This document shows positions 57,513 through 64,000 of a stretch of 64,000 bases of DNA, piece by piece. The notes under the pieces are model-generated. The model was not told where the DNA came from and ran no database searches. It saw only the letters and a list, made by a program, of their open reading frames with translations. The stretch covers positions 1 to 64,000 of the forward strand of contig NZ_NEGB01000005.1 in NCBI RefSeq assembly GCF_002135235.1, given 5' to 3'. A program made the position numbers and the translations under genes. The stretch comes from Acinetobacter silvestris. GTDB taxonomy: Bacteria > Pseudomonadota > Gammaproteobacteria > Pseudomonadales > Moraxellaceae. Within the stretch, counting starts at the first letter, position 1; the number at the start of each line of letters is the position of its first letter.

Positions 57513-58430
57513 ATGAATAATATTCATCATAAAGATGTCTTAGACATGGCTGTCTTTCATAAAATTGATATCAATTTATATCCATTGTTTATTGCTATTT
57601 TTGAACAGAAAAGTATTTCTAAATCTGCACAGTTACTCTGCATTAGTCAGTCAGCAGCCAGTCATGCCCTGCAACGACTACGACAACATTTGCAGGATGA
57701 TTTATTTATTCGTGCTGGCAGTCAGATGTTGCCGACACCATTTGCTGAACGGATTTATCCTGTCATTAAAAATGCTTTGTTTGCTATTCAAAGTATTTCT
57801 CTACAAAAGCAAAACTTTGACCCAAGCATGGTACAGACACTTAAAATTGCGATTCATGATGAAATTGAACCGATTATTTTTCCGAAACTGGTTGAGCATT
57901 TTCATCAACTTAATTTAGAGGTGCAATTTTCCAGTATTAAATTAGATCGTAAGAATGTGCTAACCGATCTGGCTACGCAACAAATCGATTTTGTAATTGA
58001 TTTAGAACAAAATTTTAACGATAAAATTCAATTTAAAAAATTGGTACAAGACCAATTTGTCGTCTGTACTCAGCAGAAAAATATGACTGCTGAAATTTAT
58101 TTTGCTTTGCCACATATCGGCGTTTCTTCGCGACGTACAGGTGTACTGGTTGAGGATATTTATTTAAACCGTAAACAACTTTCTCGGAAGATTTTTTTAC
58201 GCTGTCAACATTATTCAACAGCTTTACAAATTTTAGCGCAACAAGCCGCTGTCATTTTGACCATTCCTAAGAATATGCTTGCTCATTTACATATGGCAGA
58301 ATGTTTAAATATTTTTGAGGTACCTGTAGAACTGCCGAATATTAATATAGGGATGTATTGGCATAAAGATTTGCAGGAAAATGCAAGACATGAGTTTTTA
58401 CGAAGTGAAATCTTAGAAATTTTTGCTTAG
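57513..58430 (+). CDS. LysR-type regulator of the acyl-CoA set
   Basis: At 305 residues the protein has the HTH FEQKSISKSAQLLCISQSAASHALQRLRQHLQDDLFIR and a substrate domain. It is divergent from the acyl-CoA dehydrogenase gene (94-bp gap), so it probably controls that operon. The gap has two TATGAATAA-type repeats near 57480 and 57512, and the start itself sits in ATGAAT-N3-ATTCAT. ATG 57513 was kept; ATG 57546 is an alternative with equal support. Confidence 0.85.
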   Translation: MNNIHHKDVLDMAVFHKIDINLYPLFIAIFEQKSISKSAQLLCISQSAASHALQRLRQHLQDDLFIRAGSQMLPTPFAERIYPVIKNALFAIQSISLQKQNFDPSMVQTLKIAIHDEIEPIIFPKLVEHFHQLNLEVQFSSIKLDRKNVLTDLATQQIDFVIDLEQNFNDKIQFKKLVQDQFVVCTQQKNMTAEIYFALPHIGVSSRRTGVLVEDIYLNRKQLSRKIFLRCQHYSTALQILAQQAAVILTIPKNMLAHLHMAECLNIFEVPVELPNINIGMYWHKDLQENARHEFLRSEILEIFA

Positions 58431-58469
58431 GCTATTTATGTGTGGTTGCTCAATTTGCTTAGGCTATTT
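58422..58469 (+). repeat. 16-bp direct repeat spanning the LysR stop
   Basis: TTTGCTTAGGCTATTT occurs at 58422-58437 and 58454-58469; the first copy contains the LysR stop. TTGCTTA recurs three more times before 58590. It may be a duplication or a regulatory array; the gap to 58698 shows no gene. Confidence 0.55.
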
Positions 58470-58698
58470 TGAATGAAGATTTTTCATTCTTTTTGCTTAT
58501 TGTCCTTGAGCTTTATTACACGTTCAATTTGTTGCTTAAATAGGCAAAACTCTTAATTAATCATGCTTACAGCACTATTTGCTTATTTATTCAGCGCTTA
58601 TTTTCCGCGATTTCAATTAAACTGATACTTCATTTCTCTCTTTTTATTGTTGAATTTAGATTGAATTTTTCAAACTAATTTCAACAAAGTTCTCTTTT

Positions 58699-59253
58699 AT
58701 GTTGGCAAATCTCTCCCCTGTTTCGCTTATGGTTTTAGGCTTCATCTGTTGTCTAATTTTTTTATTTATTTTCCGTAAAATTTATACATTTTTAAGTACT
58801 TTTTTTAAGCCGTTTAAAAAAGGGAAAAGCTATTATTGCCGTGTCACTGCCATTAGTGATGGCGATACCCTCACCTGTCACCGCTTAAACTTCCGACGCT
58901 CAGAAACCAAATTACGTTTTGCCTATGTCGATGCACCAGAATCGAGTCAAGCTTATGGCAAAGAGTCAGCACACCTAATTAAAAGTATGGTGCACAAAAA
59001 ATGGGTACGGGTAAAAATTACCGATATTGACCGTTATGGGCGCTGCGTGGGGGTGATTTACCGCTATCGTAAAAGCATGAATGAAGAGATGGTCAAACGC
59101 GGTGCGGCTTGGGTATATGAGGAATACATCAAAGATAAAAAATATCTGCAATATATGCTGTCACTGCAAGATAAAGCCAAAAAGCAGAAAAAAGGTTTAT
59201 GGAACAGTAGCCGCCCTATACACCCTAGCCTTTACCGTAAACAAAATAAATAA
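58699..59253 (+). CDS. thermonuclease-like (SNase) membrane-anchored nuclease
   Basis: This 184-residue protein has an N-terminal membrane helix (about 7-28) and an SNase domain. Catalytic residues in the family pattern are visible: DGDTLTCHRL, first Arg in RFAYVDAPES, Glu in AYGKES, and second Arg in DRYGRCVGVIY. It should cut single- and double-stranded nucleic acid in the periplasm. It is monocistronic. Base composition is slightly higher in G+C than neighbours. Confidence 0.85.
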   Translation: MLANLSPVSLMVLGFICCLIFLFIFRKIYTFLSTFFKPFKKGKSYYCRVTAISDGDTLTCHRLNFRRSETKLRFAYVDAPESSQAYGKESAHLIKSMVHKKWVRVKITDIDRYGRCVGVIYRYRKSMNEEMVKRGAAWVYEEYIKDKKYLQYMLSLQDKAKKQKKGLWNSSRPIHPSLYRKQNK

Positions 59254-59308
59254 ATTTCTATAGCATGAATTACAAGGAACTCTAGCTATTCTTTTTTATT
59301 TCGATTAT

Positions 59309-60790
59309 CTAAGTCAAACGAGCCAATTCATTTTGAATAAGTTCTCGTAATTGAGCCATACAGAGCCCAATTTCTGTATGGTTTAAAGATGAAAAACCCA
59401 GTACAAACCCATATTCAATATCAAACTCATAAAATTGACTGAGTGCTGTTAATGCAATTCCTTTTATTTCAGCACTTTTCACCAATGCTCTTTCTAAACT
59501 TATAGGAATTTCTTTTTTAAAATAACAGGCGATTTGCATACTTGGGTGATGATCTTTAATTAAACAAAAATCAGCTAAATACAGATGATAGTAATGAATA
59601 AAATATTGATATCGCTGCAAATATAGATGTTGCATTTGCCTTAAATACTCAAAATAATGTCCTTTTTGCATAAAATTTGCGAGTAACACCTGAAAATATT
59701 TAGACGGTGCACTGCCATCAATATAGTTTCTATAGCGTTTAAATGGCTCAACTAAAGCTTTAGGTACCACTAAATAAGATAGCCTTAAACTGGGTAAAAT
59801 ATATTTACTAAATGAACCAAGATAAATGGTGCGCTGATAAGGGTCTAAACCTAAAATTGCAGTATTTTTTGACTTATTTAATAACAAAGCATCATAGTCA
59901 TCTTCAATAATATAACTATTGTTTTTTTCCGCATATTCAATAATTTCTTTTTTTCTTTGCTCCCCCATTTGAATCCCACTAGGATATTGATTTGCTGGTG
60001 TGACAAATACTGCTTTAGGATTAACAATATTTTCACATTCTTGGATTTTTAAACCTTCAGCATCTAAATTGACACAATGCAAATCTAAGCCCATCGATTT
60101 AAATAAAATATAAGCTCCTGAATAGTATGGATTCTCTAATATTATTTTATCTTTCGGGCTAAAGAGAACACGTCCGCATAAATACAAAGCTTGTTGCGTA
60201 CTATTAACAATAAGTACTTGATCTGGAGAAATAGTTGTATTGCGATGTAAATTAATTAGCTGAGTAATCTGCTCGCGTAATAACGTATCACCGGCTTCAT
60301 TATCTTTCAAAAAGATCTTTAGACCTTGTTGGCTTAATACATTTTTTTCATTTTCATACCATTTTCGGAATGGGAAATTTCGAATTTCTGGCATGCCATC
60401 TGCAAAAAAATTTAAATTTTGATCAAAAAATAAGCTTTCTAAATTCTCTGTATTTTCTGGTAGTTGATAATCGATATCAGCTTCTAAGCTATGTGTAGGC
60501 GTTAGAATTAATTTTGTGGAATCTTGTTGGATACAAATGAATGTCCCTTTCCCTTTAATTCTTAGAAAGAAACCTTCTTGTTCTAATTGTGCGTAGACCT
60601 TTTCCAAGGTATCACGGGATACGCCTAAATTTTCAGATAAAAATCGGGTAGATGGACATTTAAAATCTTGTTGTAATTTAAGATGTGGCAGTATAGCTTT
60701 AATTGCTAAATAAATTTTAGTTCTAAGTTTCTTTTCCTGAATCTGAGCCAGCTGTATCGTTAGTAACTGGATAAACTCATTTTGTGTCAT
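59309..60790 (-). CDS. MocR-type regulator (second)
   Basis: This 493-residue GntR-HTH protein (about 15-75: CPSTRFLSENLGVSRDTLEKVYAQLEQEGFF) is fused to an aminotransferase-like domain, with PLP Lys in LGSFSKYILPSLRLSY and TPANQYPSG at the substrate site. It is unlike the first MocR in sequence. No divergent transporter gene is adjacent; its target is not clear. Confidence 0.88.
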   Translation of the reverse strand: MTQNEFIQLLTIQLAQIQEKKLRTKIYLAIKAILPHLKLQQDFKCPSTRFLSENLGVSRDTLEKVYAQLEQEGFFLRIKGKGTFICIQQDSTKLILTPTHSLEADIDYQLPENTENLESLFFDQNLNFFADGMPEIRNFPFRKWYENEKNVLSQQGLKIFLKDNEAGDTLLREQITQLINLHRNTTISPDQVLIVNSTQQALYLCGRVLFSPKDKIILENPYYSGAYILFKSMGLDLHCVNLDAEGLKIQECENIVNPKAVFVTPANQYPSGIQMGEQRKKEIIEYAEKNNSYIIEDDYDALLLNKSKNTAILGLDPYQRTIYLGSFSKYILPSLRLSYLVVPKALVEPFKRYRNYIDGSAPSKYFQVLLANFMQKGHYFEYLRQMQHLYLQRYQYFIHYYHLYLADFCLIKDHHPSMQIACYFKKEIPISLERALVKSAEIKGIALTALSQFYEFDIEYGFVLGFSSLNHTEIGLCMAQLRELIQNELARLT

Positions 60791-60830
60791 TACGAATCCA
60801 AATAGCTACATGATAAAAGAATAAAATCTC

Positions 60831-60852
60831 ATGCCTTACCGTAATAAGGCAT
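60831..60852 (-). terminator. hairpin after small membrane gene
   Basis: ATGCCTTA (60831-60838) pairs with TAAGGCAT (60845-60852). The T-rich stretch after it on the minus strand is broken, so termination is probable but not strong. Confidence 0.5.
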
Positions 60853-60884
60853 TTCATCGTTTGATTATATATAAAATTAAAGTC

Positions 60885-61049
60885 TTAGTGATTATTCTGT
60901 GTCGTTGTTGCAACAGCAGCCCTTTTTTGAGATGGCATATATTCAGGTTCATTGGTCACGGCTAAATAGAAAAAACCTAAAAACATACAACCTAATAATA
61001 GGCTAATACCAACGACTAAATAGGGAAATGGCTTTTGTGGTTTAGTCAT
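60885..61049 (-). CDS. small single-helix membrane protein (54 residues)
   Basis: The frame starts at ATG 61049 (MTKPQKPFPYLVV) and ends at TAA 60885. Residues about 8-31 form one strong transmembrane helix with LLLGCMFLGFFYLA, followed by a polar C-terminal tail. It overlaps the stop of the unknown gene upstream by ATGA, a sign of translational coupling and of real coding use. No family was recognised. It may be a partner of that protein at the membrane. Confidence 0.65.
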   Translation of the reverse strand: MTKPQKPFPYLVVGISLLLGCMFLGFFYLAVTNEPEYMPSQKRAAVATTTQNNH

Positions 61050-61855
61050 GAATAGACCTCTTTTTCAGATTTAAATGTGTGTTTGAAAATAGTTTCAGTG
61101 AATTCACCAAATACCGATAGTTTTTCCAATAGGTGCTCGCTATACATGAGGTCATCAATAAGACGCTCTGCATCGTGTAATTTCATATTGAACTGTTGGC
61201 TAATTAACGGCGCATTGGCTTGAGTAATGCTTTTACATAGTTCAGCACTATCTTCTGACTTCTTTTTCCAAAATAATGTTTTGAAATCGATTAGATTTAA
61301 ATTGAAATGCTCTTGTCTGATTTTAATTTCATCAATTTTAATTTTGGCCATTTCTGCAATCTGTTGTTTAATACCAGCATCTAAACCACTTTGCCCAATT
61401 AAAAAAATATGCTGACAGTTCGGATCAAGTAATGCTTTTGCTAAAGCATAAATACGGAATTCAGTCGCATTAAACTCTGAACTGACTAAATCTAAGTCCA
61501 TATCCATTTCAATTAAGGTTTGGCACTTATTCAACTTAAGTGCATCTAAACGAAAATATTCAGCATAAACATGTTCAACAATATTTTGTCGTGGTGCGAT
61601 ATAGATTGTTTTTTGATTGAGAATGGCATTAATAAAAGGTGAAAATAAATAGCTTAGGCTATTTTCTAGCGTTGAGGTCTGAATAATATATTGATGCTGT
61701 GCCGTTTGAGTCATTCTCAATGCCAGACTAATATTTAGACTCTGATCAAAATTTTCGACTGATTGTAGTCCCAATCTCTGTAAAATTTTGGATTTATTTA
61801 TTGAAGTAAATTCAAATAGATCGATAAGATATTCGAAGTTAATACTATGCGACAT
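61046..61855 (-). CDS. unrecognised soluble protein (269 residues)
   Basis: I do not recognise the family. The protein is soluble, rich in Ile, Leu, Asn and Lys, with no signal peptide or membrane helix. Near the C-terminus LMYSEHLLEKLSVF and FTETIFKHTFKSEKEV look helical; the middle has SGLDAGIKQQIAEMAKIKID. It overlaps a small membrane protein gene by 4 bp, so the pair is translationally coupled. A role in a membrane-linked complex is possible but only inferred. Confidence 0.55.
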   Translation of the reverse strand: MSHSINFEYLIDLFEFTSINKSKILQRLGLQSVENFDQSLNISLALRMTQTAQHQYIIQTSTLENSLSYLFSPFINAILNQKTIYIAPRQNIVEHVYAEYFRLDALKLNKCQTLIEMDMDLDLVSSEFNATEFRIYALAKALLDPNCQHIFLIGQSGLDAGIKQQIAEMAKIKIDEIKIRQEHFNLNLIDFKTLFWKKKSEDSAELCKSITQANAPLISQQFNMKLHDAERLIDDLMYSEHLLEKLSVFGEFTETIFKHTFKSEKEVYS

Positions 61856-62249
61856 GATTGCCTCGTTGGATTGAAGCCAGATAAATTTATTTTTCTAATA
61901 TAAATGTTCTTATTACAAAAGTGGTCTGTGTTATAAAAACAAAGTGGTCTGTTTTGTGCAAATTACGTTGTTAAAAGTTACTTTAATAACTCAAATAATT
62001 TATACATTGAATAGCATTCACATCAGCGATATTATAAAAGTTTAAACAGCTAAAAATTTCAGTTATATGCTAGAAATCAACCCCATTATTTTAATTAATC
62101 AACTTGAAACCATTCCAATTAAATACTAATTCTAAACAATTATTCAAAATATCATAAAATTCTTGGATATTTACTCGGGAAAATACGATACTCCGCGAGA
62201 ATATTATTAAGAATTTCTTAAATTATTAATAATTACGTAATCAACATAA
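61856..62249. other. A/T-rich intergenic, no gene seen
   Basis: The 394 bp are very A/T-rich with no frame longer than about 30 codons. GTGGTCTGTGTT and GTGGTCTGTTTT at about 61921 and 61947 are a near-exact direct repeat 26 bp apart, close to the start of the unknown gene, and may be an operator. Confidence 0.5.
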
Positions 62250-62275
62250 AAAGAGCAGATATTTATCTGCTCTTT
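62250..62275. terminator. terminator after nitroreductase gene
   Basis: AAAGAGCAGAT and ATCTGCTCTTT form an 11-bp stem; the minus strand carries a T run after it. Confidence 0.85.
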
Positions 62276-62300
62276 AGTTTTTATCTACACCATAAGGTAA

Positions 62301-62903
62301 TTATTTAAACACTTTAAAACGAACCGCATTGTCAATAAATGATTTTTCACCAGCAGGTGCTTCAATCGAACCTAAGACCAGTTGTGCTCGTAATTTCCAA
62401 TTCGATGGAATTTCCCATTTAGCATGTACTTGATCATCAATGATTGGATTATAATGTTGTAACGACGCACCTACACCCTGTTCAGCCAAAGCCGTCCAAG
62501 TTGCCAATTGTGCCATAGCAGTGGAATGTTCAGACCAAACAGGAAAGTTATCTGCATAAGCGGGGAACTGATCCTGCATCATTTTAACCACGTCCATATC
62601 TTCAAAAAATAATACTGTTCCTACACCTGCCGCAAAACTTGCAATTTTGGCTTGAGTTCGTGCTTCTGCTTCTTCATCACGTAAAAACTCTTTTAACTTC
62701 TCAAAAACCACCTTCCAAAAAGCTTCATGTTCCTGACCAAACAACAAAACTGCGCGTGATGATTGTGAGTTAAAGGATGATGGCGAATGAATAATGGCAT
62801 TTTCAATAATTTCAGTCAGCGCTTCAGTACTGTGTTTGACATTTTTACCAATTGAATAAATGGTACGACGATTTTCTAGCAAGCTTTGGAAGTTATTTGA
62901 CAT
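62301..62903 (-). CDS. nitroreductase family protein
   Basis: At 200 residues the protein has NRRTIYSIGKNV at the start (the FMN-phosphate site), SPSSFNSQSSRAVLLFG, and ALAEQGVGASLQHYN near the middle. It belongs to the small FMN-dependent nitroreductases of the yeast HBN1/FRM2-like group, which reduce nitro compounds or quinones and may serve fatty acid or redox stress responses. Monocistronic with a strong terminator. Physiological substrate unknown. Confidence 0.87.
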   Translation of the reverse strand: MSNNFQSLLENRRTIYSIGKNVKHSTEALTEIIENAIIHSPSSFNSQSSRAVLLFGQEHEAFWKVVFEKLKEFLRDEEAEARTQAKIASFAAGVGTVLFFEDMDVVKMMQDQFPAYADNFPVWSEHSTAMAQLATWTALAEQGVGASLQHYNPIIDDQVHAKWEIPSNWKLRAQLVLGSIEAPAGEKSFIDNAVRFKVFK

Positions 62904-63002
62904 TGTTAAGTCCTGTTTTTGATTATTGAATGAGTATAAGCTGCGATTTAAACTTAAAAAATATTTTTATGATTGTTTTTCGTTGCTTTTTATAAACAAA
63001 AT

Positions 63003-63027
63003 AAAAGGACAGAATTTCTGTCCTTTT
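63003..63027. terminator. terminator of the unknown 164-residue gene
   Basis: AAAAGGACAG and CTGTCCTTTT form a 10-bp stem with a short loop; T run on both sides. Confidence 0.85.
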
Positions 63028-63052
63028 ATTGATATTTCAAGACGATATGTGA

Positions 63053-63547
63053 TTATGAAAATTTTGCATTTAATACACTGCTAGATACATCATTTTTCCA
63101 CAAATCACGTAATACAGGTAAATAAAACTTTTCACCTAAATCTATAAGTTCTGCATCAATCAAACCATGAATTTCATGCATAAATAAATAGTCCAGTTCC
63201 ACGCTTGTTAACAGTTTGTGTTGCTTGGCAAATTCTTTACGTTTTACTTGTGCTTTTTTCACCATTTGATCGGCAAAATCTTTATTTTTAAATTGGCGAA
63301 TAGCTTGTAAGCGAAGTTCAATAATGCCCCAACCGCTGAGTAATTTCTTAAATATCTCAAAATCTTTATTGGTTGATTCCCAAGTCATATTATCCAAGTT
63401 TTCATCATCTGGAAGTACAGGCAGAAGCAATTCCATGACACTTGGAAAAATCTTTTTAAAACTTAAAACGAATTTAACTGGATGCTCACCTGGATAATCT
63501 TTAAATTGAACATGGCTCTGAACATCAGTTAAATAAATATCGAACAT
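63053..63547 (-). CDS. unknown protein (164 residues)
   Basis: No family was recognised. The protein is soluble and charged, mostly helical by appearance: FADQMVKKAQVKRKEFAKQH and ELDYLFMHEIHGLIDAELI. It has no cysteine and no signal peptide. It is monocistronic with its own terminator. It could be an Acinetobacter-group conserved protein. Confidence 0.55.
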   Translation of the reverse strand: MFDIYLTDVQSHVQFKDYPGEHPVKFVLSFKKIFPSVMELLLPVLPDDENLDNMTWESTNKDFEIFKKLLSGWGIIELRLQAIRQFKNKDFADQMVKKAQVKRKEFAKQHKLLTSVELDYLFMHEIHGLIDAELIDLGEKFYLPVLRDLWKNDVSSSVLNAKFS

Positions 63548-63973
63548 TAAAAAGATCCTAAAGTAAAATTCTGTTTTTTATCGCTTTATTTTTAGGCTCG
63601 CAAAATAAATGCAAAACTAAAACAAAATGAGAAAAGAAAAAGAGAGGCATTTTAACAATTATGACAGTTTATGCAATGCCAATTGAGGTATTAAAAATCA
63701 CAACGATATGAGTCATAGCGGACTAGATTCACTCTGCATGAATCAAATATCCATCTACAAGCTTTATACATTTTGATGTGCAACTTTCGGGTAGCTCTGG
63801 TTGGGTTACTCTGCTTATACTAGTAAAGAAGTTGAGCAAACAGCTCATACAGCAATTGAAGCTATTGTTAAATGCTTTATTGAGAAAAAATTAGGTAGTG
63901 ATATTTAGTTTAAACAAGAAGCTAACTTGCTCATTTCTACAAGTTTATTCAATATTTAGAGAGTTACAATCTA
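63548..63973. other. intergenic with a gene remnant
   Basis: A frame with no start reads AYTSKEVEQTAHTAIEAIVK and CFIEKKLGSDI before TAG at 63906-63908, with coding-like composition and a stop just upstream. It looks like the tail of a decayed gene of unknown family. Confidence 0.4.
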
Positions 63974-64000
63974 TGCAAAAATTTGACGGTAACATTAAAA
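63974..64000 (+). CDS. start of a gene running off the window
   Basis: ATG 63974 begins MQKFDGNIK, open to the edge, with GAGAG 9 bases upstream. Too short for identification. Confidence 0.4.

Overview
The window is A+T-rich and reads as chromosome of an Acinetobacter-like gammaproteobacterium. The points that suggest this are a mesX-mesD methionine synthase pair, a salicylate hydroxylase block, a complete malonate decarboxylase cluster, a PilU-type pilus ATPase, and many LysR and MocR regulators on short transcription units. I cannot assign a species. No rRNA, tRNA, CRISPR array or prophage was seen.

Layout. 1-1.6 kb: 3' end of an IS3-family transposase, a dif-like XerC/XerD site, a VF530 gene and a 7-bp tandem repeat. 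1.6-6.2 kb: a LysR gene and a divergent indolepyruvate ferredoxin oxidoreductase gene, both frameshifted. 6.4-10.8 kb: a DUF1826-like protein, a TSUP permease, a flavin reductase and mesD-mesX. 11.5-15.1 kb: salicylate block (NahR-like regulator, AAHS transporter, SalA). 15.3-23.7 kb: mdcR convergent with mdcABCDEGHLM, where mdcD and mdcE look fused only because of a one-base indel. 24.3-26.6 kb: a secreted sphingomyelinase with a lipase-chaperone-like protein. 27-31.4 kb: persulfide-sensor-type ArsR regulator, SulP transporter, SstT and a DUF2058 protein. 31.5-34.5 kb: TonB-dependent siderophore receptor with a Fur box. 35-38.9 kb: ABC exporter, MaoC protein, AraC regulator and gcvH. 39-43.8 kb: pilU, DAHP synthase behind a leader-peptide attenuator, and an ABC-F gene with a structured leader. 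44-51.7 kb: hydrolase, aromatic aminotransferase, class III alcohol dehydrogenase, phospholipase D-like lipoprotein, and a MocR regulator with an EamA exporter. 51.7-58.4 kb: a DNA glycosylase, a GDSL esterase and a lipid-type catabolic set (SDR, histidine phosphatase, APH-like kinase, acyl-CoA dehydrogenase) with a divergent LysR. 58.7-64 kb: nuclease, MocR regulator, an unrecognised pair including a 54-residue membrane protein, nitroreductase, and an unknown protein.

The most striking element is the DAHP synthase leader (about 41742-41942, minus strand). It has a -35/-10 promoter with 17-bp spacing, an 18-residue peptide ending in YYFWQFFR, five alternating GGCAA/TTGCC segments that can form mutually exclusive hairpins, and a 10-bp terminator with seven T. 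This is the architecture of translation-coupled attenuation sensing Tyr, Phe and Trp.

Four indels relative to family expectation lie in the first 20 kb (LysR, two in the oxidoreductase, mdcD). All sit at short base runs, so base-calling error must be excluded before these genes are called pseudogenes.
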